A stretch of DNA of 11,611 bases from an uncultured Porphyromonadaceae bacterium (GTDB lineage Bacteria; Bacteroidota; Bacteroidia; Bacteroidales; Muribaculaceae), in NCBI GenBank assembly GCA_902475285.1, contig CABRZA010000074.1:1-11611 (forward strand). Direction: 5' to 3'. Each line of letters starts with the position of its first letter. Within the stretch, counting starts at the first letter, position 1. A program made the translations under genes and the position numbers. The notes under the pieces are model-generated. The model searched no databases. It was not told the DNA's origin and worked only from the letters and a program-made list of their open reading frames with translations. Positions 1 to 7,773 of the stretch are shown piece after piece.

Positions 1-65
1 GATAATCCCGCAAATTCCGTCGTAACTTTGTACCGTCACTATTAAAAAGGTGGCCGCAAAGTTAA
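1..65. other. Leader region with two facing -7-like boxes
   Basis: No gene is visible in this stretch. It contains TAACTTTG at 23-30 on the + strand and the same box on the - strand (read from 64 to 57), so the two face each other as an inverted pair. Both fit the Bacteroidota -7 pattern TAnnTTTG. The - strand box has only a weak TTTT about 19-20 bases upstream of it, within the lysS promoter spacer. The -33 region of the + strand box would fall off the window edge. The - strand box could drive a gene to the left of the window. Without that sequence, neither box can be called a promoter with confidence. Confidence 0.25.
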
Positions 66-97
66 TTTGGAGCAGGGAGGAAAATTTCGTATCTTTG
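66..97 (+). promoter_or_regulatory. Bacteroidota-type promoter of lysS
   Basis: TTTG at 66-69 and TATCTTTG at 90-97 are separated by 20 bases, which matches the Bacteroidota housekeeping promoter (-33 TTTG, 19-21 bases, -7 TAnnTTTG). Transcription would begin near 102-104, leaving a leader of only about 22-24 bases before the lysS ATG at 126. This placement also decides the lysS start: a GTG at 99 in the same frame lies at or upstream of the expected transcript start. The promoter probably serves lysS, gpsA, rlmN and pdxA together, because no other promoter is visible between them. Confidence 0.8.
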
Positions 98-125
98 CGT
101 GTTAAAACTTACAGTAAAGAAAATC

Positions 126-1859
126 ATGAACGCAAACGAACTGAGCGAACAGGAACAGATACGCCGCAGCAGCATGCAGTCGCTGCGGAATATGGGCATC
201 GAGCCTTACCCCGCAGCCGAGTATAAGGTTACGGCACACAGCACCGACATAAAGTCGGCTTTCGACGACAACGCTCCCCACATCGAAGTGACTGTCGCCG
301 GACGAATCATGGGACGACGAATCATGGGCAAGGCTTCATTCGTCGAGCTTCAGGATTCAAAAGGACGCATCCAGATATACATCAGCCGCGACGACCTCTG
401 CCCCGGCGACGACAAAGACCTATACAACGTCGTTTTCAAGAAGCTCCTCGACATCGGCGACTTCATTGGTGTGAAAGGATATGTATTCCGCACGCAGACC
501 GGCGAGATTTCCGTCCACGCACAGGAGCTCGTCGTACTCAGCAAGAGCCTGCGACCGTTGCCCATCGTCAAGGAGAAGGACGGTGTGCGCTACGATGCTT
601 TCGACGACCCCGAACTCCGCTACCGCCGACGCTACGTCGACCTCATCGTCAACGACGGCGTGAAGCAGATATTCCTCAAACGCACCCGCGTCTACAACTC
701 CATGCGCGAGTACTTCAACAATGCCGGCTACATCGAGGTTGAGACACCCATACTCCAAAGCATTCCCGGAGGTGCGTCAGCACGCCCCTTCATCACACAC
801 CACAACGCTCTCGACATTCCCCTCTATCTCCGCATCGCCGACGAGCTCTACCTCAAGCGCCTAATCGTAGGTGGATTCGAGGGCGTATACGAATTCTCCA
901 AGAACTTCCGCAACGAGGGCATGGACCGCACCCACAACCCCGAGTTCACATGCATGGAGATTTATGTGGCCTACAAGGACTACAACTGGATGATGGAATT
1001 CACCGAGCGCATGCTCGAGAAGATATGCCTCGACGTCAACGGAACAACCGATGTGAAGGTAGGCGACAACGTCATCAGCTTCAAGGCTCCATTCCCCCGC
1101 GTCACCATGGCCCAGGCTATAAAGGACCACACAGGCGTCGACATAACCGGCATGGACGAGGAGCAGCTCCGCAAAGCCGCTGCCGGAATGGGCGTCGAGA
1201 TCGAACCCTCAATGGGCAAGGGTAAGATTATCGATGAAATATTCGGCGAGAAGTGCGAAGGAAGCTACATTCAGCCAACCTTCATCACCGACTATCCAAT
1301 CGAGATGTCGCCCCTCACCAAGCGCCACCGCCACAACCCCGAGCTCACCGAGCGCTTCGAGCTTATGGTCAACGGCAAGGAGCTCTGCAACGCCTACTCC
1401 GAGCTCAACGACCCAATCGACCAGTACGAGCGATTCGTCGAGCAGATGCGTCTGGCCGAGAAGGGCGACGACGAGGCAATGATTATCGACCACGACTTCA
1501 TCCGCGCCCTCGAGTACGGCATGCCCCCGACATCGGGCATGGGCATAGGCATGGACCGCCTCGTAATGCTCATGACCGGTCAGAGCGCCATCCAGGAAGT
1601 ACTTCTGTTCCCACAGATGCGCCCCGAGAAGGTAGAGAAGAAAGATGCCGACGACGCCTTCACTGCAATAGGTGTGCCGGCCGAATGGGTCGAGGTAATC
1701 CGAAAGACGGGCTTCAACACCCTCGCCGCACTCGCTGCGGTAAAGCCCGCCAAGCTTCATCAGGATCTCTGCGGATACAACAAGAAAAACAAACTTGGCC
1801 TAGCCAACCCCACGCCCGACAATGTGGCTGCATGGGTCACGGCCGCCGCTGAAAAATAA
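126..1859 (+). CDS. lysS: Lysine--tRNA ligase, class II
   Basis: This is cytoplasmic lysyl-tRNA synthetase, which charges tRNA-Lys with lysine using ATP. From the ATG at 126 the product is 577 residues. An N-terminal OB-fold that binds the anticodon covers about residues 55-140. The class II catalytic core follows: motif 1 region YIEVETPIL near 202-210, motif 2 FRNEGMDRTHNPEFT at 261-275, and motif 3 GIGMDRLVM at 473-481. The typical bacterial enzyme is about 500 residues. This one continues about 75 residues past FPQMRPE with a helical, HhH-like tail (about 502-577), an extension I recall from Bacteroidota LysS proteins. A GTG at 99 in frame would add nine residues, but it overlaps the promoter and is unlikely to be used. 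gpsA begins 6 bases after the stop. The identification is secure; the role of the tail is unknown. Confidence 0.97.
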   Translation: MNANELSEQEQIRRSSMQSLRNMGIEPYPAAEYKVTAHSTDIKSAFDDNAPHIEVTVAGRIMGRRIMGKASFVELQDSKGRIQIYISRDDLCPGDDKDLYNVVFKKLLDIGDFIGVKGYVFRTQTGEISVHAQELVVLSKSLRPLPIVKEKDGVRYDAFDDPELRYRRRYVDLIVNDGVKQIFLKRTRVYNSMREYFNNAGYIEVETPILQSIPGGASARPFITHHNALDIPLYLRIADELYLKRLIVGGFEGVYEFSKNFRNEGMDRTHNPEFTCMEIYVAYKDYNWMMEFTERMLEKICLDVNGTTDVKVGDNVISFKAPFPRVTMAQAIKDHTGVDITGMDEEQLRKAAAGMGVEIEPSMGKGKIIDEIFGEKCEGSYIQPTFITDYPIEMSPLTKRHRHNPELTERFELMVNGKELCNAYSELNDPIDQYERFVEQMRLAEKGDDEAMIIDHDFIRALEYGMPPTSGMGIGMDRLVMLMTGQSAIQEVLLFPQMRPEKVEKKDADDAFTAIGVPAEWVEVIRKTGFNTLAALAAVKPAKLHQDLCGYNKKNKLGLANPTPDNVAAWVTAAAEK

Positions 1860-1865
1860 TTTGTC

Positions 1866-2864
1866 ATGGAAACCTTTCCGGGTCATATAGCGGTGATGGG
1901 AGGAGGCAGCTGGGCTACTGCCCTGGCCAAGCTCCTCTTGCAGAACTGCGAGTCGATAAGCTGGTACATGCGCCGCGACGACCGAATCGAGGATTTCCGG
2001 CGCCTCCACCACAACCCCGCATACCTCACTGATGTGGAGTTCGACATCTCGCGTATCGACTTTTCGAGCGACATAAACTATATCTGCAACCGAGCCGACA
2101 CGTTGCTGCTCGTCATGCCTTCGCCATACTTCAAGGACCACGTCGACAAAATCACGGCCGACATATCCGGCAAGTATGTGGTATCGGCGGTGAAAGGAAT
2201 TGTGCCCGACACCAACGAGCTCATCACCGACTATATGCACCGAGTCTTCGGCGTGGAGGAGGATAGGACGCTCGTAATATCCGGCCCTTGTCATGCCGAG
2301 GAGGTGGCCCTCGACCGTCCATCCTACCTAACAATAGGGTGCAGCGACCTCGACAACGCCGGACGTTTTGCAGTCCGCCTCGCCGGAAAGCACACACACA
2401 CCATCACCTCCACCGACGTCGCTGGCATCGAATATGCCGCCGTGCTCAAAAATGTCTACGCAATCGCAGCAGGCATAGTCCACGGCATGAAGACCGGCGA
2501 CAACTTCCTCGCAATCCTTATCAGCAACGCAATCCGAGAGATGGAGCGATTCCTCGATGCCGTGTCGCCACGACCGCGCCACATTTCCGATTCTGTATAT
2601 CTCGGCGACCTCCTCGTCACCGCTTACAGCCGCTTCTCGCGAAACCACAACTTCGGATCGATGATAGGCAAGGGATACTCAGTGAAGGCCGCTCGCATGG
2701 AGATGGAGCAGACCGCCGAAGGATACTACGGAGCCAAGTGCATCTACGACATCAACAAGTACCAGAACGTCGACATGCCAATCCTCGACGCCGTATATTC
2801 CATCCTATACCGCGGAGCGTCGGCAAGCCGTGCGCTCAAAACAATGGCACAGAATTTCAACTGA
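1866..2864 (+). CDS. gpsA: Glycerol-3-phosphate dehydrogenase [NAD(P)+]
   Basis: This cytoplasmic enzyme reduces dihydroxyacetone phosphate to sn-glycerol 3-phosphate, the backbone of phospholipids. The product is 332 residues, close to the 339 of E. coli GpsA. It opens with a Rossmann nucleotide-binding loop (AVMGGGSWATALA, residues 9-21). Other family landmarks are VKGIVPDTN with Lys110, VISGPCHAEEVA at 137-148, and the catalytic-lysine segment EYAAVLKNVYAIAAG with Lys195. The C-terminal domain has LGDLLVTAYSRFSRNHNFG, where the family usually has GLGDL followed by SRN. The gene starts 6 bases after lysS and its TGA shares one base with the ATG of rlmN, so the three are very probably co-transcribed. 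A lysS-gpsA pair is familiar from Bacteroidales genomes. Identification is firm; whether it prefers NADH or NADPH cannot be read from the sequence. Confidence 0.95.
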   Translation: METFPGHIAVMGGGSWATALAKLLLQNCESISWYMRRDDRIEDFRRLHHNPAYLTDVEFDISRIDFSSDINYICNRADTLLLVMPSPYFKDHVDKITADISGKYVVSAVKGIVPDTNELITDYMHRVFGVEEDRTLVISGPCHAEEVALDRPSYLTIGCSDLDNAGRFAVRLAGKHTHTITSTDVAGIEYAAVLKNVYAIAAGIVHGMKTGDNFLAILISNAIREMERFLDAVSPRPRHISDSVYLGDLLVTAYSRFSRNHNFGSMIGKGYSVKAARMEMEQTAEGYYGAKCIYDINKYQNVDMPILDAVYSILYRGASASRALKTMAQNFN

Positions 2865-3913
2865 TGAAGAACGAAGCCTTGACGACAACTCGCCCCCTCG
2901 CCGGCATGAACCTCGCCGAACTCGGTGAGGTAGCCGCCGCCGTCGGACTGCGCCCCTTTGCGGCCAAGCAGATGGCAAAGTGGATCTACGAGCGACGAGC
3001 CGACAGCATCGACGCCATGACCGACATCTCCCTTGCTGCCCGCCAAAAGCTCAAGGACCTCGGCTACACCGCAGGCCGAACAGAGCCAAAAATGTCGTTC
3101 CGCAGCTCCGACGGAACCGTGAAGTATGTCTTCGACGGCGTCGGCGGCCGCTCCGTCGAGGCCGTCTTCATCCCCGACAAGGACCGCGCAACTCTCTGCG
3201 TCAGCTCTCAGGCCGGATGCAAGATGGGATGCCGTTTCTGCATGACCGGACAGGGTGGATGGCAGGGAAACCTCTCAGCCGCTGCAATCATAAACCAGAT
3301 TCTCGCAATCCCCGAAAGCCGGCAGCTCACCAACATCGTCTTCATGGGCATGGGAGAGCCCGCCGACAATGTCGACGCCGTCCTACGCTCCGTCGACATT
3401 ATCACCGCTCCATGGGGTTTGGCATGGAGCCCAAAGCGAATCACAGTGTCGAGCATAGGAGCACAGCCCGGATTCGGACGCATACTCGACGAGTCAAAGG
3501 TACACATCGCAGTGAGCCTCCACACACCATTCACAGCCGAGCGTGCCGACATCATGCCCGTCGAGCGTGCATTCCCAATAGCCGGGGTCATCGAAGCCCT
3601 CCGTAAGCACGACTTCGAGCACCAGCGGCGTCTGAGCTTCGAGTACACCATGTTCGCCGGGCTAAACGACGACCTCGCACACGCCGATGCCCTCGCAAAG
3701 CTAATAGGCCGACTCCCCGCGAGGGTAAACCTAATCCGTTTCCATCGCACACCCGGATTCGAAGGCAGGCCTTCGAGCCAGGAGGTGATGGAGCGATTCC
3801 GCGACCGCCTCAACGACCGCGGCATCACGGCTACAATACGCGCAAGCAGAGGCGAAGACATCACGGCGGCTTGCGGCATGCTCGCCGGAAAAACCGACAA
3901 AGAAATGAATTGA
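2864..3913 (+). CDS. rlmN: 23S rRNA (adenine(2503)-C(2))-methyltransferase
   Basis: This is a radical-SAM enzyme that methylates C2 of A2503 in 23S rRNA (and, in E. coli, A37 of some tRNAs), affecting the ribosome exit tunnel and fidelity. The product from the ATG at 2864 is 349 residues. The 4Fe-4S triad is CKMGCRFC with Cys119, Cys123 and Cys126. The two mechanistic cysteines are present: Cys112 in ATLCVSSQ (E. coli Cys118) and Cys337 in ITAACGML (E. coli Cys355). IAVSLHTP and GMGEPADN are further family motifs. The frame stays open far upstream, back to 2288, but that part overlaps gpsA, is arginine- and proline-rich and resembles nothing. The ATG in the stop-start overlap TGATG is the sensible start. 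pdxA begins one base after the stop. A Cfr-type A2503 C8 methyltransferase is the main alternative; the close match to RlmN cysteine spacing and the housekeeping setting argue for RlmN. Confidence 0.95.
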   Translation: MKNEALTTTRPLAGMNLAELGEVAAAVGLRPFAAKQMAKWIYERRADSIDAMTDISLAARQKLKDLGYTAGRTEPKMSFRSSDGTVKYVFDGVGGRSVEAVFIPDKDRATLCVSSQAGCKMGCRFCMTGQGGWQGNLSAAAIINQILAIPESRQLTNIVFMGMGEPADNVDAVLRSVDIITAPWGLAWSPKRITVSSIGAQPGFGRILDESKVHIAVSLHTPFTAERADIMPVERAFPIAGVIEALRKHDFEHQRRLSFEYTMFAGLNDDLAHADALAKLIGRLPARVNLIRFHRTPGFEGRPSSQEVMERFRDRLNDRGITATIRASRGEDITAACGMLAGKTDKEMN

Positions 3914-3914
3914 T

Positions 3915-5012
3915 ATGGCAAACAAAAAAATAAAAGTGGGCATCACCCACGGCGACACAAACGGCATTGGCTACGAGGTGATTCTCCGAACACTCGATGA
4001 CACCCGTATGAGCGACCTGTGCACCGTCGTGCTCTACGGCTCAGCTAAGGCCGCCGCGTTCTACCGCAAGGCCATGGAACTCCCGCAGGTGCAGCTCAAC
4101 CGCGTCGACAGCGCCGACGATGCGCGCGACGGAGTTTTCAACATCGTGAATGTCGTAGGCGAAGACCTCAAAATTGAGCCCGGTATACCTTCCGAAGCTG
4201 CCGGACAGGCGGCCTTCGCTGCGCTCGAGGCGGCCGTCAGCGACCTCCGGAAGGGAAGCATCGACGTCCTCGTTACCGCTCCAATCGACAAGCACTCAAT
4301 CCAGAGTCCCGACTTCCATTTCCCCGGACATACCGAATACCTCGAGGCATCGCTCGCCGAAGGCGACGACTCGAAGGCCCTCATGATTCTCTGCAACGAC
4401 ACCCTCCGTGTGGCCCTCGTAACGGCACACATGCCAGTATCGAAGATATCCGACGCCATTACCCCAGAGCTCCTCGATGCCAAAATCAGGCAGTTCAACA
4501 CCTCCTTGCGCCGCGATTTTGCCATACACAACCCGCGAATAGCAGTCCTCGCCCTCAACCCGCACGCCGGTGAGGAAGGTCTTTTGGGTAGCGAGGAGAA
4601 AGAAGTGATTGCACCCGCCATCGCCCGTGCCCGCGACGAGAAGATTCTCGCCTTCGGCCCGTATGCCGCCGACGGTTTCTTCGGCAGCGGTGCTTGGAAG
4701 CACTTCGACGGTGTCCTCGCCATGTACCACGACCAGGGCCTCGCTCCTTTCAAGACAATTGCTATGGACAACGGCGTGAACTTCACTGCCGGACTCCCCT
4801 ATGTGCGCACATCCCCCGACCACGGCACCGGATACGACATTGCCGGCAAAGGTCTGGCCCACCCCGACTCGATGCGGGCTGCCATATATGCCGCCATCGA
4901 CATATTCCGCAACCGCGACAACCACGAGAGCGCATTCCGACAGCCACTCAAGCGCCAGCAGCCCGAAAAAGAAAAGACCAAGGACAAAGAAAAAGACAAG
5001 GAGAATGTATGA
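3915..5012 (+). CDS. pdxA: 4-hydroxythreonine-4-phosphate dehydrogenase
   Basis: PdxA oxidises 4-phosphohydroxy-L-threonine in the DXP-dependent route to pyridoxal 5'-phosphate (vitamin B6). The 365-residue product has GITHGDTNGIGYE near the N-terminus (the family form is usually GDPxGIGPE), PGHTE with substrate-binding His139, and the three metal-ligand histidines: His172 in TAHMP, His217 in NPHAGE and His272 in YHDQG. Their spacing of 45 and 55 residues equals that of E. coli PdxA (166, 211, 266). FGPYAADGFFGSG and TSPDHGTGYDIAG are also present. After about residue 345 the protein ends in a low-complexity Lys/Glu/Asp tail that is not part of the family fold. The gene starts one base after rlmN, so it is probably in the lysS transcript. 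Its stop is followed by a repeat-rich spacer. Confidence 0.95.
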   Translation: MANKKIKVGITHGDTNGIGYEVILRTLDDTRMSDLCTVVLYGSAKAAAFYRKAMELPQVQLNRVDSADDARDGVFNIVNVVGEDLKIEPGIPSEAAGQAAFAALEAAVSDLRKGSIDVLVTAPIDKHSIQSPDFHFPGHTEYLEASLAEGDDSKALMILCNDTLRVALVTAHMPVSKISDAITPELLDAKIRQFNTSLRRDFAIHNPRIAVLALNPHAGEEGLLGSEEKEVIAPAIARARDEKILAFGPYAADGFFGSGAWKHFDGVLAMYHDQGLAPFKTIAMDNGVNFTAGLPYVRTSPDHGTGYDIAGKGLAHPDSMRAAIYAAIDIFRNRDNHESAFRQPLKRQQPEKEKTKDKEKDKENV

Positions 5013-5017
5013 CAACC

Positions 5018-5085
5018 TCATACCTTATCACTCTGCCCTCTGACTTAAAAACTTTATCACTCATACCTCTGACCTCAGACTTAAA
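5018..5085. repeat. Imperfect 29-base tandem repeat in the pdxA spacer
   Basis: The spacer after pdxA is built of near-repeats. TTATCACTC occurs at 5025-5033 and again at 5054-5062. CCTCTGAC occurs at 5037-5044 and 5066-5073. Both are exactly 29 bases apart, so two units run 5025-5053 and 5054-5082, matching at 17 of their first 20 positions and less well afterwards. TCATACC (5018-5024 and 5061-5067) and GACTTAAA (5042-5049 and 5078-5085) repeat at other offsets. No promoter match or terminator hairpin is visible in it. Function unknown. Confidence 0.7.
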
Positions 5086-5087
5086 CA

Positions 5088-5792
5088 ATGCATTACGCCA
5101 TAATTGCCGCCGGTGAAGGGTCGCGACTGCGACAGGAAGGCGTCGCCAAGCCAAAGCCTCTCGTTGAGCTCGGAGGCGAGCCTCTCGTCAAGCGCCTGTG
5201 CCGGATATTCGCCGAAAACCATGCCGAAAGTATCACCGTCATTGTAAACGACATGATGAAGGATGTCGAGCCATACGTCCGCTCACTGGCAGTCAATATG
5301 AGCGTGCCGCTCAATGTTGTGGTGAAGTCCACGCCCAGCTCCATGCACTCCTTCTATGAGGTGACGAAGGATATGCCGCCCGGTGCGAAGTTCATCGTCA
5401 CAACAGTCGACACAATATTCCGCCCCGACGAGTTCGCACGATATGTCGACGCATTCCGCCGAAGCGACGCCGACGGTTGCATGGGCCTCACATATTACAT
5501 CGACGACGAGAAGCCTCTATACGCCGACACCGACGACGCTGGCATGGTCACCGCATACCGCGACACCCCCAACGGTAACGACCGCACAGTATCGGCCGGA
5601 ATCTACGGCCTTACCACCGCTGCCATACCCGTCCTCGAAGAATGCCTGGCTGAGGGAGTGAGCCGCATGCGCAACTATCAGCGCGCACTCCTCCACGCCG
5701 GACTGCGCCTCGAGGCCTTCTTCTTCGACAAAGTCATCGACGTCGACCACGCCGGCGACATCGAGAAGGCCGAAACTTTCCTCAACCAATAA
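5088..5792 (+). CDS. NTP-dependent nucleotidyltransferase, sugar-phosphate type
   Basis: The 234-residue product has the fold signature of the NTP_transferase (GT-A-like) superfamily, whose members join an NTP to a sugar phosphate or similar acceptor. The N-terminus AIIAAGEGSRL (4-14) is the nucleotide-binding loop, followed by KPKPLVELGGEPL (21-33) with the conserved lysines. TTVDTIF places an acidic metal-binding residue at Asp108. IDVDHAGDIEKA near 217-228 supplies the second metal-binding aspartate (Asp218 or Asp220) and the usual C-terminal end. There is no acyltransferase or hexapeptide-repeat domain, so it is not a GlmU. Candidate substrates are sugar 1-phosphates or small alcohol phosphates such as phosphocholine-like groups; the sequence does not decide. 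It lies after a repeat spacer and 19 bases before parE. Neither pdxA nor parE hints at its pathway. Confidence 0.85.
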   Translation: MHYAIIAAGEGSRLRQEGVAKPKPLVELGGEPLVKRLCRIFAENHAESITVIVNDMMKDVEPYVRSLAVNMSVPLNVVVKSTPSSMHSFYEVTKDMPPGAKFIVTTVDTIFRPDEFARYVDAFRRSDADGCMGLTYYIDDEKPLYADTDDAGMVTAYRDTPNGNDRTVSAGIYGLTTAAIPVLEECLAEGVSRMRNYQRALLHAGLRLEAFFFDKVIDVDHAGDIEKAETFLNQ

Positions 5793-5811
5793 GCACCACC
5801 ACAACCTTACC

Positions 5812-7773
5812 ATGAGCGAACAGAACGACGAACTTTTTGAAGACACCGACATCGACGCCGTGCACGACGACGCCGTGACCGCCGAATATACCGAGGCCGA
5901 CATTCAGACCCTCGACTGGGACGAGCACATTCGCCAGCGCCCCGGCATGTATATAGGCTCGCTCGGCGACGGCAGCAACCCCGACGACGGCATATACATC
6001 CTATTCAAGGAGGTAATCGACAACGCCATCGACGAGTACGCCGCCGGCTACGGACGCAAGGTGGAGGTGAGGATAGAGCAGGGGACCTGCACCGTGCGCG
6101 ACTACGGACGCGGCATCCCCCTCAACTCCGTGGTCGACGTGGTGTCGAAAATCAACACCGGCGGCAAGTTCCGCAAGGGATCGGCATTCCGCCAGTCCGT
6201 CGGACAGAACGGCGTCGGTGTGAAGGCCGTCAACGCCCTGTCCGCCATGTTCGAAGTCCAGTCGTTCCGCGACGGTCACAGCCTCAGGGCTGTCTTTTCG
6301 CTCGCGAAGCTCGTGGAGGTCACAGAGCTCGACACCCCCGACGAGCCCAACGGAACCTTGGTGCGCTTCACTCCATCGACCGACATCTTCGGAGCATACG
6401 TCTTCCACGACGATTTCGTGCTTTCGATGCTCAAAAACTACACCTATCTCAACCCCGGCCTCCGCATAGTTTTCAACGGCAAGGGCATGATATCGCGCCA
6501 CGGCCTCCTCGACCTCCTCGAGGACAACATGACCGAGGCGCCCCTCTATCCCGTAATACACCTCAAGGGCCCAGGCATCGAGATTGCCGTCACCCACATC
6601 AACCAGTACGGCGACGAGTACTACTCCTTCGTCAACGGCACACATACCTCACAGGGAGGCACACACCTCACAGCCTTCAAGGAAGCCGTATGCCGCACCA
6701 TCCGCGACTTCTACGGCAAAGGATTCGAGTATTCCGACATCCGAAACGGCATGGTGGCGGCAGTGTCGATAGGCGTCGACGAGCCAATCTTCGACTCCCA
6801 GAAGAAAACACGCCTCAGCTCCACCGAAATGGGCGAGGACCGCGGAACAATAGCAAAGTACATCGGCGACTTCGTGCGCCGCGAGCTCGACAATTATCTA
6901 CACCGAGAGCCCGAAACCGCCGACGTGCTCCTCAAAAAAGTCCAGGCATCCGAGCGCGACCGCAAGGCAATGTCGGGCGTCGCCAAAAAGGTGCGCGAGA
7001 ACGCCAAGAAAGTCAGCCTCTACAACCCCAAGCTCAACGACTGCCGCGTGCACCTCAGCGACGCTCGCGGCGACGAGGAAAAGAAGCAGGCCACATCGAT
7101 ATTCATCACCGAGGGCGACTCCGCCGGAGGCTCCATCGAGAAGGTGCGAAACGTCGAGACCCAGGCCGTGTTCAAGCTCCTCGGCAAGCCAATGAACTCC
7201 TATGTGGCCACACAGGCCAAGCTCAGCACCAACGAAGAACTCACACTCCTGAAAGCCGCCCTAAATATCGAGGACGGCCTCGACGGCCTGCGCTACAACA
7301 AGGTGATTATCGCCACCGATGCCGACGTCGACGGCATGCACATCCGCCTGCTGATGCTCACCTTCTTCCTCAAATATTTCCCCGACCTCATCAAGAAGGG
7401 CCATGTCTACGTCTTGCAGACGCCGCTATTCCGAGTCCGCAACAAGAAGACGGCAAAGCGTACCGGCCGCGCGAAGAAATCCGACGACAACGACGACACA
7501 ATCTACTGCTACACCGACCAGGAACGACTCGACGCCATAGCCCGTTTCGGCGACAACGCAGAGATAACCCGATTCAAAGGACTCGGCGAGATTTCGCCCG
7601 AGGAATTCCGGGGGTTCATCGGGCCCAACATGCGCCTCGACCGTGTGAGCCTCCGAAAGGAAGACGGCGTGGCCGAAGTGCTCGCCTTCTACATGGGCAA
7701 GAACACAATGGAGCGCCAGAACTTCATCATCGACAATCTTGTAGTTGAAGATGACACCAACATCGACCGATAG
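5812..7773 (+). CDS. parE: DNA topoisomerase IV subunit B
   Basis: This is the ATPase subunit of topoisomerase IV, which with ParC passes one duplex through another to unlink daughter chromosomes. The 653-residue product has a GHKL ATPase domain: EVIDNAIDE with Glu67 and Asn71, DYGRGIP at 97-103, GQNGVGVKAVNALS at 131-144 and QKKTRL near 330-335. The TOPRIM domain shows ITEGDSAGG (Glu434) and the metal-binding DADVDG (503-508). RFKGLGEISPEEF near 587-599 closes it. The N-terminal form LDWDEHIRQRPGMYIG and the segment AVFKLLGKPMN, where GyrB has a RGKILNVE-type motif, fit my memory of Bacteroidota ParE better than GyrB. A charged insert (about 545-562, lysine/arginine then aspartate) breaks the TOPRIM region. 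parC is not in the window. The 3' end overlaps coaD by 23 bases. GyrB is the alternative call. Confidence 0.9.
   Translation: MSEQNDELFEDTDIDAVHDDAVTAEYTEADIQTLDWDEHIRQRPGMYIGSLGDGSNPDDGIYILFKEVIDNAIDEYAAGYGRKVEVRIEQGTCTVRDYGRGIPLNSVVDVVSKINTGGKFRKGSAFRQSVGQNGVGVKAVNALSAMFEVQSFRDGHSLRAVFSLAKLVEVTELDTPDEPNGTLVRFTPSTDIFGAYVFHDDFVLSMLKNYTYLNPGLRIVFNGKGMISRHGLLDLLEDNMTEAPLYPVIHLKGPGIEIAVTHINQYGDEYYSFVNGTHTSQGGTHLTAFKEAVCRTIRDFYGKGFEYSDIRNGMVAAVSIGVDEPIFDSQKKTRLSSTEMGEDRGTIAKYIGDFVRRELDNYLHREPETADVLLKKVQASERDRKAMSGVAKKVRENAKKVSLYNPKLNDCRVHLSDARGDEEKKQATSIFITEGDSAGGSIEKVRNVETQAVFKLLGKPMNSYVATQAKLSTNEELTLLKAALNIEDGLDGLRYNKVIIATDADVDGMHIRLLMLTFFLKYFPDLIKKGHVYVLQTPLFRVRNKKTAKRTGRAKKSDDNDDTIYCYTDQERLDAIARFGDNAEITRFKGLGEISPEEFRGFIGPNMRLDRVSLRKEDGVAEVLAFYMGKNTMERQNFIIDNLVVEDDTNIDR

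Noticed and set aside
1209..1760. 183-codon - strand frame inside lysS
   Set aside because: Its composition mirrors the lysS codons (Val/Leu/Glu/His-rich), it has no motif, and the opposite strand is a complete lysS.
2288..2863. Open frame running upstream of rlmN through gpsA
   Set aside because: The translation is Arg/His/Pro-rich without any family motif, it overlaps the well-supported gpsA in another frame, and RlmN homology begins only after 2864. High GC with C-ending codons keeps such frames open by chance.
6001..6645. 214-codon - strand frame inside parE
   Set aside because: It is an antisense shadow of conserved GHKL-domain coding sequence with no independent support.
6690..7748. 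352-codon + strand frame inside parE
   Set aside because: It is a shadow of parE with Arg/His/Pro-rich composition and no recognisable motif.
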